NCBI RefSeq assembly: GCF_000422785.1 | Contig: NZ_AUGS01000002.1 | Location: 1-64,000, forward strand | Length of the DNA stretch: 64,000 nt | Source: Pseudovibrio exalbescens DSM 16456 | Lineage (GTDB): Bacteria > Pseudomonadota > Alphaproteobacteria > Rhizobiales > Stappiaceae | Reading direction: 5' to 3' | In this document: piece by piece, positions 46,949 to 56,664 of the stretch | Layout of the letters: each line of letters opens with the position of its first letter | Position numbering within the stretch: position 1 is the first letter of the stretch | Position numbers and translations under genes: made by a program | Notes under the pieces: generated by a model | The model's database searches: none | Seen by the model: only the letters and a program-made list of their open reading frames with translations | Told to the model about the DNA's origin: nothing

Positions 46949-47353
46949 ATGATGTTTGATGGCGTCTACTTGCCAGCTGTTGTGTATGCTGCACTTTTAT
47001 CTTTTGGGTTTGGGGCCGCCTATTATCGGCTGCTCGCCGGGCCATGGCGACGGGCAGCCGGGCTGACACACAGCGAAGCGCAGGTTAAATGGCACACAAT
47101 ACTGCTTGCATTCGCTTGTGAAACCTTGATGGCCTTCGTATTGGCCGGTGTGATTTACCATACGGCGGCAGTCACCCCGCGCAATGGCATCATCTCGGCG
47201 GTCATGATCTGGGCCGGGTTCATGGTCATGGGTTTGATCATCAACCACCGTTTCCAGAAAGCCCCCTGGGCCCTGACAGTCATCAACGCCGGGCACTGGC
47301 TGGGAGTGCTTGTCATCCAGGGGGCAGCCTATGGATACTTCGCCCCCACCTGA
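46949..47353 (+). CDS. DUF1761 membrane protein (134 aa)
   Basis: Four hydrophobic spans (about 6-27, 46-68, 78-98 and 110-130) and the WHTILLAFACETLMAFVLAGVI pattern fit DUF1761, a small family without known function. The start is ATG 46949 or the adjacent ATG 46952; GGAGACG lies about ten bases upstream. The long frame upstream is low-complexity and is not used. It is read towards acs, 237 bp away. Confidence 0.75.
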   Translation: MMFDGVYLPAVVYAALLSFGFGAAYYRLLAGPWRRAAGLTHSEAQVKWHTILLAFACETLMAFVLAGVIYHTAAVTPRNGIISAVMIWAGFMVMGLIINHRFQKAPWALTVINAGHWLGVLVIQGAAYGYFAPT

Positions 47354-47590
47354 AAAAGGCGTTTTTGCGAAGTTTCCCGCTCGGCAAGGGGCAGAGCCAA
47401 CACCTGCTGGCCGTGAATTCTACTCAGGCCCCAACTCGTTTTATCTATGAAAAACTCAATACATAATCACGGGTGGCAGGCTACCAAAGTTCGATAGCAA
47501 TCGGCTGGACGGTCAAAATATCCACTCCCATAATGCAGCCGATGACGAGTTGGCCCGCCCGTGGGCTTTTCTGCATTGGGGAGGAACGCC

Positions 47591-49537
47591 ATGACAGGCG
47601 AAGTGTTTCCGGTGCCGGCAGATATTGCTGCCGATGCACTGATCAACAATGACCGCTATTTGGAACTCTACAACCAGTCAGTTTCCGATCCCGAAGCTTT
47701 CTGGCGCGAACACGGCCAGCGGATCGACTGGATCAAGCCTTACACCAAGGTCAAGAATACATCCTACGACTATCACAATGTGTCCATCAAATGGTTCGAG
47801 GACGGAACGCTCAACGTGGCCGCCAACTGTGTTGATCGACATCTGGCCACGCGCGGTGACCAACCGGCCATCATCTGGGAGGGGGACGATCCTTCTGAGC
47901 ACAAGGTCATCACCTACAAGGAGCTGTCGGAGGCGGTGAACCGGCTTGCCAACGTGTTCAAGGCCAATGGTGTCGAGAAGGGAGATCGCGTCACCATCTA
48001 TATGCCGATGATCCCGGAAGCGGCCTATGCCATGTTGGCCTGCGCGCGCATCGGGGCCATTCACTCCATCGTTTTCGGCGGTTTTTCGCCAGACAGCCTG
48101 GCGGGCCGGATCGAAGATTGCCAATCCCGCTTTGTCATCACCTCCGATGAAGGACTGCGTGGTGGACGCACGGTGCCGCTGAAAGAAAACACGGACCGTG
48201 CCATCGAGAAGTGCGGCGGGGTCGACAAGGTGTTTGTCGTCAGGCGCACCGGCGCCGACGTCCCCATGACAGCGGGCCGCGACCTCTGGTATCACGAGGA
48301 AATCGAGAAAGTTCCCGCCGAATGCGCGCCGGAAGAAGTGAACGCTGAAGATCCGCTGTTCATTCTTTACACCTCCGGATCAACCGGAAAACCGAAAGGG
48401 GTAATGCACACCTCCGGCGGCTATCTGGTCTACGCGTCAATGACCCATGAATATGTTTTTGATTACAAGCCGGGCGAAGTGTACTGGTGCACCGCCGATG
48501 TGGGCTGGGTGACAGGGCACAGCTACATCGTCTACGGGCCGCTCGCCAACGGTGCCACCACGCTCATGTTTGAAGGCGTGCCAACCTATCCGTCACCTGC
48601 GCGTTTCTGGGAAGTCTGTGACAAACACAATGTCAGCATCTTCTACACCGCCCCCACCGCCATTCGCGCGTTGATGGGAGCTGGCGAGGAGCACGTCAAA
48701 AAGACCTCGCGGAAATCCTTGCGCATACTGGGATCTGTGGGCGAACCCATCAATCCGGAAGCCTGGATTTGGTATCACGATGTGGTGGGCGAAGGCCGGT
48801 GTCCAATCGTCGACACATGGTGGCAAACAGAAACCGGCGGGATCCTGATTGCCCCTCTCCCGGGCGCAACGGACCTCAAGCCCGGCTCTGCGACACGGCC
48901 TTTCTTTGGCGTCCAGCCGGCCATTGTGGATAGCGAAGGCAACTTCCTCGACGGCGCGACCGAAGGTAATCTGGTGATCACCGACAGTTGGCCAGGCCAG
49001 ATGCGTACGGTTTACGGCGACCATGAGCGCTTCGTGCAAACCTACTTTGCCACCTACAAAGGTCTTTACTTCACCGGGGACGGGTGTCGCCGCGATGAGG
49101 ACGGGTACTACTGGATCACGGGCCGCGTTGACGATGTCATCAACGTGTCTGGGCACCGCATGGGTACCGCTGAAGTGGAAAGCGCTCTCGTCGCTCACCC
49201 CAAGGTCTCAGAGGCTGCCGTGGTGGGCTACCCTCACGACCTGAAGGGACAAGGCATTTATGCCTATGTCACGTTGATGGAAGGCGAAGAACCTTCAGAG
49301 GAATTGCACAAGGAACTGGTCAAGCACGTCCGAGCCGAAATCGGACCAATTGCATCACCCGACCTGATCCAGTTTGCTCCTGGTCTTCCCAAGACCCGGT
49401 CGGGCAAGATCATGCGTCGCATCCTGCGCAAGATCGCCGAAGACAGCTTCGATAATCTGGGCGATACCTCAACTCTGGCTGACCCAACCGTGGTGGGGGA
49501 TCTGATCGATAACCGGCAAAACCGCGGCAAGGCCTGA
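47591..49537 (+). CDS. acs: Acetyl-CoA synthetase
   Basis: Acs activates acetate with ATP and CoA. AMP-binding motif [18 protein letters not shown], the acetyl-specific region [14 protein letters not shown], the [14 protein letters not shown] motif and [18 protein letters not shown] are present. The acetylatable lysine lies in [12 protein letters not shown] near the C-terminus. Length 648 is standard. ATG 47591 has GGGGAGGAA eight bases upstream. Confidence 0.97.
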   Translation: MTGEVFPVPADIAADALINNDRYLELYNQSVSDPEAFWREHGQRIDWIKPYTKVKNTSYDYHNVSIKWFEDGTLNVAANCVDRHLATRGDQPAIIWEGDDPSEHKVITYKELSEAVNRLANVFKANGVEKGDRVTIYMPMIPEAAYAMLACARIGAIHSIVFGGFSPDSLAGRIEDCQSRFVITSDEGLRGGRTVPLKENTDRAIEKCGGVDKVFVVRRTGADVPMTAGRDLWYHEEIEKVPAECAPEEVNAEDPLFILYTSGSTGKPKGVMHTSGGYLVYASMTHEYVFDYKPGEVYWCTADVGWVTGHSYIVYGPLANGATTLMFEGVPTYPSPARFWEVCDKHNVSIFYTAPTAIRALMGAGEEHVKKTSRKSLRILGSVGEPINPEAWIWYHDVVGEGRCPIVDTWWQTETGGILIAPLPGATDLKPGSATRPFFGVQPAIVDSEGNFLDGATEGNLVITDSWPGQMRTVYGDHERFVQTYFATYKGLYFTGDGCRRDEDGYYWITGRVDDVINVSGHRMGTAEVESALVAHPKVSEAAVVGYPHDLKGQGIYAYVTLMEGEEPSEELHKELVKHVRAEIGPIASPDLIQFAPGLPKTRSGKIMRRILRKIAEDSFDNLGDTSTLADPTVVGDLIDNRQNRGKA

Positions 49538-49573
49538 TAACGCAGAAAATACGCATTTCATTCAAACCAACGC

Positions 49574-49600
49574 AAAAGGCGCTCAAAATGGGCGCCTTTT
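49574..49600. terminator. Bidirectional terminator after acs and the TadG-like gene
   Basis: AAAAGGCGC (49574-49582) and GCGCCTTTT (49592-49600) form a perfect 9-bp stem around a 9-base loop, with T runs on both strands. It lies between the convergent acs and vWA genes. Confidence 0.92.
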
Positions 49601-49619
49601 CTTTTCTACACCACCTACG

Positions 49620-51020
49620 CTATTTGGAGAGGTAGATCGCCTTGATATCCTGTGCAATCTGAGCGAAGGCGGCGGTCAAATCTTCAGCACTTTTGGCATT
49701 GTAATACGTGTCATCCTCGTCGGTTGCGCAGTATTTCATCAGGCGTGCAGGACGAGAATAATCATCTCTTCCGAAGTAAACAGAGTATATTCTGATCTTT
49801 TCATTTTTGTTCTTCGTTTCTTTCATATGATCGCAAATGTCTTCAGCAGTTTCCTCAGAATCATATACTGGATTCTGCCCACATCCGCTATAACGAATAG
49901 TTGCCCATCCGCTCAAAGAACGGCAATACCAATCCCAATTACTTCGTTTATATTCTCCACTCTTCCTGAAGGTCGTATTGAACTCACCATCCGTCATCAG
50001 GACAATGAATTTCAGATCGTTGTCCTGATAATAGTCGGCCGGCATGCTCCCGTTGTCGATGGAGTTCCAAAGCGACGCCCAATTGGGAGACAGAGTGTAG
50101 TAGCCCCACGCAATGCCGGTGTGCCCAGCCGTACCGCCACTTGCTGACATCTTATTGATTTCATTTTTTAATTTTTCTTTGTTGGAAGTCAGAGGAACCA
50201 AGGTGGACTTTGACGGGCACCCCGTGCTGCCCCCACCGAAATACTCGATCCGGTTGTTGACCTTCTTGTTCCAGGGCGCATCTGTCGTGCTGTCATCCCC
50301 CATTCTTTCAGTCAGGCAATGTTTTCTGGCCTGACCATTTGAAACCAAATCCGACAGCTCGATATCAGGTCCGATGCGCGTTACCGTAAGTTCGCCATTC
50401 ACACCCTCACTATACGGCACCAGCGCAATACGCACACGGCTTCCCGAGCCGGTCTTGGCATCCGGAAGCAAGGTCGTGACCAGGTTCTTGGCCGCCTTTT
50501 TCAAGTCAGTCATATGGTTTCTCATGGATCCGGTGACGTCCAGAACCATCGTAACCTCAGCATTTCTGGTCGGGAAAGACGCTTGAGCCGACGTTCGAAC
50601 AGAAAGAGACTTCAGTTCGGATGTGTCATATCCCATCAGGTCGAGATGATGGATAAAGAAGGTCGGCACCTCCGCAATGATGGATGCTTCGACCCGCCCG
50701 CCAATCGGGTCCAAGGAAAATTCAGGCGTCCGGCGGATCACGTCGTCATAAAGTTGTCCATCCTGCAAATTGGCGTCGAAATAGGCAGCAAACGTAGATT
50801 TCGCCTGAGCTTGGGTCATGATTGTTGTCGATGCCTCGCGCGCAACTGCCAACAATGCATTGTCCATGGCGTGATTGAGAGTTTGGCGGGTGTTGATTGC
50901 CCGCGCGAAGTCAATCGCTGCCCCAGCCACCACGATAAGAATGACTATCATGACGGCCGCAATGGGCAGCACAACTCCCCGTTCGCAGCCAAGAAAACCG
51001 GTTGCCCGTTTGAACGGCAT
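49620..51020 (-). CDS. TadE/G-type membrane protein with a vWA domain
   Basis: A 466-residue protein. An N-terminal TadE/TadG-like span (about 15-37) follows GCERGVVLPIAAV. The vWA domain begins with VTMVLDVTGSM; Asp161, Ser165 and nearby Ser/Thr form a MIDAS metal site (DxxGS). The rest (about 170-460) contains FIVLMTDGEFNTT and a Cys-containing region (WYCRSLSG, GCGQN, ICDHM). TadG-type proteins help assemble Flp/Tad pili, but no tad genes are near. Codon use between 49740 and 50190 is more AT-rich. ATG 51020 has AGGGG nine bases upstream; GTG 51029 sits too close to that site. Confidence 0.85.
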   Translation of the reverse strand: MPFKRATGFLGCERGVVLPIAAVMIVILIVVAGAAIDFARAINTRQTLNHAMDNALLAVAREASTTIMTQAQAKSTFAAYFDANLQDGQLYDDVIRRTPEFSLDPIGGRVEASIIAEVPTFFIHHLDLMGYDTSELKSLSVRTSAQASFPTRNAEVTMVLDVTGSMRNHMTDLKKAAKNLVTTLLPDAKTGSGSRVRIALVPYSEGVNGELTVTRIGPDIELSDLVSNGQARKHCLTERMGDDSTTDAPWNKKVNNRIEYFGGGSTGCPSKSTLVPLTSNKEKLKNEINKMSASGGTAGHTGIAWGYYTLSPNWASLWNSIDNGSMPADYYQDNDLKFIVLMTDGEFNTTFRKSGEYKRSNWDWYCRSLSGWATIRYSGCGQNPVYDSEETAEDICDHMKETKNKNEKIRIYSVYFGRDDYSRPARLMKYCATDEDDTYYNAKSAEDLTAAFAQIAQDIKAIYLSK

Positions 51021-51143
51021 TGAAGACACCCCTACCCGAAAATATTATTAGGTAAGGATACCAGTACCGCATTTGCGGTTTGAGAATTGTTAAAGTTTTA
51101 TCGAGCCGAACGTTCCTGCAAACAGCGTAAACACCGCATTAAC

Positions 51144-51701
51144 TCATGGTTCCAATTCGGTATCCCAATACAGGAAGTCGATCCAGCTTTCATGCAGGTA
51201 GTTGGGCGGAAACATCCGTCCATTGTTGTGCAGATCATGAACGGTTGGCATGTATGGCATCTGCAACGGCTTCATGTTCATTTCCTGCCATGACTTGTTG
51301 GATTTGCGCACATTACAAGGCGAACAGGCGGTAATGACGTTGTCCCAGGTTGTCAGTCCCCCCTTCGAGCGCGGAATCAAGTGGTCGAAGGTGAGATCAT
51401 GATGCGTGCCACAATATTGGCACTGAAAGCGATCTCTCAAGAATACATTAAAGCGGGTAAAGGCGGGATATCGGTTGGGTTTGACGAAGTTTTTGAGCGC
51501 AACAACGCTCGGAAGTCGAAAGTTGAAGCTCGGACTTCGAACACTCACATCATAGTGCGAGACAATGTCCACCCGGTCCATGAACACCGCCTTGACGGTA
51601 TCCTGCCACGACCATAGTGACAGGGGATAATAGGACAAAGGCCTGTAATCCGCATTGAGCACCAGAGCCGGATGGGTGCCAGCGGGTACCGCAGTAGTCA
51701 C
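51144..51701 (-). CDS. HNH endonuclease
   Basis: A 185-residue protein with an HNH domain: CQYCG and CSPCNVRKSNKS bind the structural zinc, and LTFDHLIPRSKGG provides the catalytic His-Asp/His core. Such single HNH proteins are conserved in Hyphomicrobiales; many are linked to DNA repair or are of unknown target. No methyltransferase or phage gene is near, so a restriction role is not supported. The start is GTG 51701 with GAGGAA eight bases upstream. Confidence 0.88.
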   Translation of the reverse strand: MTTAVPAGTHPALVLNADYRPLSYYPLSLWSWQDTVKAVFMDRVDIVSHYDVSVRSPSFNFRLPSVVALKNFVKPNRYPAFTRFNVFLRDRFQCQYCGTHHDLTFDHLIPRSKGGLTTWDNVITACSPCNVRKSNKSWQEMNMKPLQMPYMPTVHDLHNNGRMFPPNYLHESWIDFLYWDTELEP

Positions 51702-51758
51702 GTTTTGTTCCTCACTTGCGACCTAAAGATCATAGTAAGTTCGTTACGAATGTCTTCG

Positions 51759-51780
51759 GTGCCTAGATTATTGTAGGCAC
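51759..51780. repeat. Hairpin upstream of the HNH gene
   Basis: GTGCCTA (51759-51765) and TAGGCAC (51774-51780) form a perfect 7-bp stem around an 8-base loop, followed by a second small stem GTCTT/AAGAC. They lie 58-80 bp upstream of the HNH start and could be an operator or part of a leader. Confidence 0.5.
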
Positions 51781-51901
51781 TGGGTGACAGTCTTGTGAAG
51801 ACAGAACGTGAACCTGTGGTCTACTTATTCCTTCCCAAAGGTTATTAGAGCCAAACAAGTGGTTGTTTTTATGGATATCTGCCGCTTTGCAACCGAAAAA
51901 C

Positions 51902-51934
51902 AAAAAAACGGGCATTACGCCGCAATGCCCGTTT
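51902..51934 (-). terminator. Terminator of leuC
   Basis: On the minus strand AAACGGGCATT pairs perfectly with AATGCCCGTTT around a 7-base loop and continues into a T run. It lies 22 bp beyond the leuC stop. Confidence 0.92.
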
Positions 51935-51956
51935 CCCCATAAACTTGATGGCAGAT

Positions 51957-53363
51957 TTATGACCAATCGCGAATATCAACGAAGGTTCCCGTCACAGCCG
52001 CAGCGGCTGCCATGGCAGGCGAAACCAGATGTGTACGCCCCTTGAATCCCTGACGCCCTTCAAAATTCCGGTTCGAGGTCGATGCGCAACGCTCTCCTGG
52101 TGCCAACTTGTCCGCATTCATGGCCAAACACATGGAACACCCCGGCTCCCGCCATTCAAACCCGGCAGCTTTGAAGATTTCATCCAGTCCTTCGGCTTCG
52201 GCTTGCGCTTTCACCAAGCCGGAACCGGGCACAACCATCGCGTTCACATGGCTCGCAACGGTTTTTCCCTTCACCATCTCTGCCGCAGCGCGAAGGTCTT
52301 CTATGCGCCCATTGGTGCACGATCCGATGAAGACACGATCCAACTTGATGTCAGTGATCTTCTGTCCCGGAACCAATCCCATGTATTCCAGCGCACGTTT
52401 TTTCGACAGGCGGCGGTTTTCGTCTTCAATGCCGTCAGGATCCGGCACTTCCCCGGTGACCGCAACAACATCTTCCGGTGAAGATCCCCACGTAACAATC
52501 GGCGGCAAGTTCGCAGCGTCCAGTACGATTTCCTTGTCGAACTGCGCTCCATCATCCGAATAAAGCGTTTTCCAATAGGATTTGGCCATTTCCCACGCTG
52601 CGCCTTTCGGCGCCTTGGGACGCCCCTCCAGATATGCAAACGTTACCTCATCCGGAGCAATCAACCCTGCCCGTGCCCCAGCTTCAATAGACATGTTGCA
52701 CACGGTCATGCGACCTTCCATGGACAATGCCTGAATTGCTTCGCCAGCATATTCAATGACATAGCCAGTGCCACCTGCCGTGCCCAACTCTCCAATGATA
52801 GCCAGCACGATATCCTTGGCAGTGACCCCTGCAGGCAACTGCCCATTCACGGTGACGCGCAGATTCTTGGCCTTTTTCTGAATGAGTGTTTGCGTCGCAA
52901 GAACATGCTCAACTTCAGAGGTTCCGATGCCATGAGCCAAAGAGCCAAAAGCACCATGAGTAGAGGTATGGCTGTCACCGCATACGATGGTCATACCCGG
53001 CAAAGTAAACCCTTGTTCTGGCCCGACAATGTGAACCACACCCTGGCGTTGATCCAGCTCTGAATAGTATTCAATACCGAACTCGGCGGCGTTCTTGGCA
53101 AGTGTGTCCACCTGCAACGCGCTCTCGGGATCATCAATGCCGTTGGAACGATCTGTTGTCGGCACGTTATGATCCACTACCGCCAAGGTACGTTTGGGAT
53201 GACGAACAGGACGACCAGTCATCCGCAGACCTTCGAATGCCTGCGGGCTCGTCACCTCATGAACAAGGTGCCGATCAATGTAAAGCAGGCTCGTTCCATC
53301 TTCCTGTGTCGTGACAACGTGGGTGTCCCATATTTTGTCATAGAGTGTTTTGGCCTGCGACAT
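51957..53363 (-). CDS. leuC: 3-isopropylmalate dehydratase, large subunit
   Basis: LeuC and LeuD isomerise isopropylmalate in leucine synthesis, using a [4Fe-4S] cluster. The cluster cysteines are in IGSCTNG and [18 protein letters not shown] and [17 protein letters not shown] are family motifs. Length 468 is standard. LeuD is not within the window. ATG 53363 starts the gene and the terminator 51902-51934 follows it. Confidence 0.97.
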   Translation of the reverse strand: MSQAKTLYDKIWDTHVVTTQEDGTSLLYIDRHLVHEVTSPQAFEGLRMTGRPVRHPKRTLAVVDHNVPTTDRSNGIDDPESALQVDTLAKNAAEFGIEYYSELDQRQGVVHIVGPEQGFTLPGMTIVCGDSHTSTHGAFGSLAHGIGTSEVEHVLATQTLIQKKAKNLRVTVNGQLPAGVTAKDIVLAIIGELGTAGGTGYVIEYAGEAIQALSMEGRMTVCNMSIEAGARAGLIAPDEVTFAYLEGRPKAPKGAAWEMAKSYWKTLYSDDGAQFDKEIVLDAANLPPIVTWGSSPEDVVAVTGEVPDPDGIEDENRRLSKKRALEYMGLVPGQKITDIKLDRVFIGSCTNGRIEDLRAAAEMVKGKTVASHVNAMVVPGSGLVKAQAEAEGLDEIFKAAGFEWREPGCSMCLAMNADKLAPGERCASTSNRNFEGRQGFKGRTHLVSPAMAAAAAVTGTFVDIRDWS

Positions 53364-53600
53364 TGCGCGATCTCCTGGAAAGCCCGTCTCACATCATGCC
53401 ATATCCTTTGACGCGGCACCTGCGAGTATCTTGTTCTCTTGTAAATTTGCTTCGAGTGTTAATCCCGACACTCTGCGGGCGGTCGATAAAGGCATACCGT
53501 CCGTGTTCTGCGAAGTATAATGAGGCCAAGCCGGTAAAAAGCGCAAGAACCGCGACATTGAGAATCTCTCAATACCTTTTGATCCAGAAACCAAAACAGC

Positions 53601-54482
53601 TCAATGCCTTGGTTTCTCTGGGTTTGCAGGTACCAGATCAATGAGTAAAACCTCCGGCGGACAATTGAACCTGATTGGCAACCGCGAACACCCCAGACCG
53701 GCTGTAACAATCATCTTCACCGATCCTTTCTCGAACACCCCTTTCGCGAACCGGCGCCCAAACCTTGAAGGAACCATGATCGCGCCCCAAAACGGCAATC
53801 GAATTTGGCCGCCGTGAGTATGGCCACTCAAAATCAACCCTATCCGCTCTGGCACTTCATCAAAAATGTCCGGTTCATGGGCGAGCAATATGGCGGGGTT
53901 CCCGTCGGCGGGAATGGATGCAAGCGTGGCAGGCAGATCATCTGCGCGCTCGCGCCCCTCAAACATCTTCCCGTTGGTATACTGATCGCCCAACCCGGCA
54001 ATCCAAACGCCGACCCCGTCAGACAGGGCAACAAACCGAACCTCGTTTTCCAGAACCTTGATTTGCTGTGAAGTGAGAATAGCGCGCGTTCCGGCGAGAT
54101 CCTCCGCCCAGTCATGATTCCCTAGAACGGCATAACGACCCAAAGGCGCATGCAAAGACCCAATCGCAGGGCCCCAGTGTTCGGGTGAAACTGCCTTTGA
54201 GGAACAAAACGGCGGATGCATACCGGTTTCGAAATCGCCCAGAAGAAAAACCAGATCAGGTTTGATCCGGTTCACTTGATGGGCAATGCGGCGAATACGG
54301 CGCGGCGACATCCAAGGTTTGCTCGCATGAAGATCGCCAAGCGCCACAACGCGAACCGGTTGACACAAGCCCGCCAAAGAAACGTTGAAGTGACGCAAGA
54401 CCGGGTCCCGAAATGGCTCAAGCAACACGGCATAAGCCAGAACAAGAAGGCCGAGAATGAAAATGGCTATCGCAATCCACAT
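53601..54482 (-). CDS. Membrane-anchored metallophosphoesterase (YkuE/YaeI-like)
   Basis: A 293-residue protein with one N-terminal membrane anchor (MWIAIAIFILGLLVLAYAVL) and a calcineurin-like domain. Metal ligands appear as LGDLHAS, LLGDFE, LGNHDW and GHTHGGQIRLP, in the usual order, and the closing RRLPIRFNCPPEVLLIDL is typical of the YkuE/YaeI group, which act on phospholipid or lipid A-related substrates in some species. The exact substrate is unknown. It lies 237 bp upstream of leuC on the same strand. Confidence 0.88.
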   Translation of the reverse strand: MWIAIAIFILGLLVLAYAVLLEPFRDPVLRHFNVSLAGLCQPVRVVALGDLHASKPWMSPRRIRRIAHQVNRIKPDLVFLLGDFETGMHPPFCSSKAVSPEHWGPAIGSLHAPLGRYAVLGNHDWAEDLAGTRAILTSQQIKVLENEVRFVALSDGVGVWIAGLGDQYTNGKMFEGRERADDLPATLASIPADGNPAILLAHEPDIFDEVPERIGLILSGHTHGGQIRLPFWGAIMVPSRFGRRFAKGVFEKGSVKMIVTAGLGCSRLPIRFNCPPEVLLIDLVPANPEKPRH

Positions 54483-54555
54483 TTCCTCAACCTACTGGCT
54501 CCTCCCATTGGTATCCAGCTAGCAGTTCTTTTAGGGACAGATGGTACCGGAAACG

Positions 54556-54590
54556 AAAAAGGCCCCATGGACCAAAATCCACGGGGCCTT
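54556..54590 (-). terminator. Intrinsic terminator of rplS
   Basis: On the minus strand AAGGCCCC (54590-54583) pairs with GGGGCCTT (54566-54559), extended by GTGG/CCAT, and a T run follows. It lies 23 bp past the rplS stop. Confidence 0.92.
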
Positions 54591-54612
54591 GAATAGCGTT
54601 GGGATACTTGGC

Positions 54613-55077
54613 TTATTCGCCGGAAGCTTCCGCAGCTGCTTCTGCCTTCGCAGCAGCCTTGGCTGCGCGTGCTTCAGCTGCTGCCGTACGCTGTTGTTCG
54701 TTGAGACGCTTCGCACGAGCGTTGGTCGCTTCAACAATACGTGCAGACTTACCGCGACGCTCACGCAGGTAGTACAGCTTCGCACGACGTACCTTACCGC
54801 GGCGGATCACCTCTACACCCTCAATCATCGGGCTGTAGACCGGGAATACACGTTCAATGCCTTCGCCGTAGGAAATCTTGCGAACGGTAAAGTTCTCGTT
54901 GATACCGCCGCCAGAGCGAGCAATGCAGACACCTTCGTAAGCCTGTACACGGGTACGTGTACCTTCTGTCACACGTACGTCAACACGCACGGTGTCACCC
55001 GGAGAAAACTCAGGAAGCTTACGCTGTTCTTCAATGCGCGCCATTTCTTCGGCGTTCAGCTGCTCGATGATATTCAT
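54613..55077 (-). CDS. rplS: Ribosomal protein L19
   Basis: L19 sits at the 30S-50S interface. [33 protein letters not shown] and [21 protein letters not shown] are conserved, and [23 protein letters not shown] closes the core. The C-terminus is extended by about 35 Ala/Lys/Glu-rich residues, common in this order. The start is ATG 55077. It follows trmD and ends in a strong terminator. Confidence 0.97.
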   Translation of the reverse strand: MNIIEQLNAEEMARIEEQRKLPEFSPGDTVRVDVRVTEGTRTRVQAYEGVCIARSGGGINENFTVRKISYGEGIERVFPVYSPMIEGVEVIRRGKVRRAKLYYLRERRGKSARIVEATNARAKRLNEQQRTAAAEARAAKAAAKAEAAAEASGE

Positions 55078-55284
55078 GGCAGTTTTTCCATTCTTCAATT
55101 GGTCAGAGCGTCCACAAACGATCCAGCCGTGGGGGACGGGTTCACCAAACCTAGGCATATGCCGGAAACTGGAGCGACAAGGGCTCCTATTCAATCGGTG
55201 CAGACAGAATCTGCCCACCGGTTGGCGTGGTTGATACCTCTTTTCGGCGCCATTGTCACCGGGTTTTGTCGATTTTTTTCAGTC

Positions 55285-55989
55285 TCAACCGTCGTTTTTT
55301 GCCAGATAGGCCGCCCATAGATCAGGCCGCCGCTCCTGCGTCAGCTTTCGCGACTGGTCCAACCGCCACTCGTCAATCAAGCGATGGTTGCCGCTGGTCA
55401 ATACTTCCGGTACCAGCCGCCCCTCAAACTCCTGCGGGCGCGTATAATGCGGGTGTTCCAGCAAGCCGTTTTCAAAACTCTCCGTCTCGCCGCTCTCGTG
55501 GTTTCCCATCACACCTGGCAACAGCCGTACCACCGCATCCAGAACGATGGTTGCCGCCATTTCGCCGCCGGACAAGATGTAGTCACCGATGGACACTTCT
55601 TCCAAATTTCGAGCTTCGATCACCCGCTCATCAACACCTTCAAAACGGCCACACACGATAATTACGCCCGGCCCTTGGGCGAGCTCACGTGCACGTTCCT
55701 GGGTAAGGGGCTTGCCACGCGGGCTCATCAAAAGCCGAGGCCGAGGGTCGTCAACTTCGGTCACATCGTCGATGGCCTTGGCCAGAATGTCAGCGCGAAG
55801 CACCATCCCGGCCCCGCCGCCGGATGGCGTATCATCAACCGAGCGGTGCTTGTCCGTGGCATAGTCCCGAATGCTGGTTGCAGCCAGCTGCCAATCGCCT
55901 CGCTCCAGCGCTTTGCCCGAAAGGCTCATACCCAGATTGCCGGGAAACATTTCTGGATAAAGGGTGAGAATGTCCGCGCGAAAACTCAT
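55285..55989 (-). CDS. trmD: tRNA (guanine-N1)-methyltransferase TrmD
   Basis: TrmD makes m1G37 in tRNAs. The knot motifs are visible: [36 protein letters not shown] and [15 protein letters not shown], and the C-terminal domain has [22 protein letters not shown] and [10 protein letters not shown]. Length 234 is standard. In most genomes trmD lies directly after rimM, but here a plus-strand gene and about 670 bp separate them. Confidence 0.97.
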   Translation of the reverse strand: MSFRADILTLYPEMFPGNLGMSLSGKALERGDWQLAATSIRDYATDKHRSVDDTPSGGGAGMVLRADILAKAIDDVTEVDDPRPRLLMSPRGKPLTQERARELAQGPGVIIVCGRFEGVDERVIEARNLEEVSIGDYILSGGEMAATIVLDAVVRLLPGVMGNHESGETESFENGLLEHPHYTRPQEFEGRLVPEVLTSGNHRLIDEWRLDQSRKLTQERRPDLWAAYLAKNDG

Positions 55990-56077
55990 GCTGTCCTGTC
56001 AATACACTCGATCTCTTTGTGGCTGCATACCCTATCTACACCATCAAAAACAACAAAATCCAAAGCCGCGGATGATG

Positions 56078-56093
56078 GAACCGAACGCGGTTC
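56078..56093. repeat. Perfect 6-bp hairpin upstream of trmD
   Basis: GAACCG (56078-56083) and CGGTTC (56088-56093) pair around AACG. It lies in the 200-bp region between trmD and the plus-strand gene and may be a small operator or leader hairpin. Confidence 0.4.
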
Positions 56094-56190
56094 ATGTTTG
56101 ACATGGATTCATGCTCATAAGCTGCCTTACTTTAAGTAATCATTAGAACATGGAGGCGCCTAATCTAAGGGAACACACCGGGACGCAGCC

Positions 56191-56664
56191 ATGATGAAAC
56201 ACTTATCTATCTGTAATAAAACACTTTTCTTGAATATCTCATCTTTGGTGATTCTATTTTTGTTTGCACCCGCCCTGTATTCGGGTGCAATCCCGTCAGC
56301 ATCACAAAGCTTAGGTGTTTTTGCTCATCTAAGCTATTTTGCTATCCTGACCTGCGCCCTGTTCAGATTTTTCAATCACAAGATCGTTCCAACCTTTCTG
56401 ACAGGTTGTTGTCTTGCAATTCTCGGCGAAGCACTTGGCGCGCTATTTGGGCTTCAAGAGCCGAAGATCATGATGATTGTTGCTGCAGGTTTAGGGGTGA
56501 CTTGCGCTTGCTCACTGATGGGACTGATGAGCGCTGATAGTCGGGCTTTGCAACGATATGCGGTACCAGGTAACCACGATCATCGTGCACGCCGGATATC
56601 TGATCCGCTGAGCGGCCGCTTCAGGTTGATCCCATGTGAAAAGCGATCGACGTTGCAGTTCTAA
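56191..56664 (+). CDS. Orphan membrane protein inserted in the rimM-trmD junction (157 aa)
   Basis: A protein I cannot identify with certainty. It has about four hydrophobic spans (about 12-31, 40-60, 65-85 and 92-112), and the arrangement FAHLSYFAILT, ILGEALGALFG and KIMMIVAAGLGV is weakly reminiscent of VanZ-like proteins. The last 45 residues are polar, run over the 3' end of rimM and do not look like the rest. Base use is clearly more AT-rich than the flanks. Its stop TAA interlocks with the rimM stop in CTAA. It lies opposite to its neighbours inside a ribosomal operon, so it may be a recent insertion, or a partial or decaying gene. Confidence 0.45.
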   Translation: MMKHLSICNKTLFLNISSLVILFLFAPALYSGAIPSASQSLGVFAHLSYFAILTCALFRFFNHKIVPTFLTGCCLAILGEALGALFGLQEPKIMMIVAAGLGVTCACSLMGLMSADSRALQRYAVPGNHDHRARRISDPLSGRFRLIPCEKRSTLQF

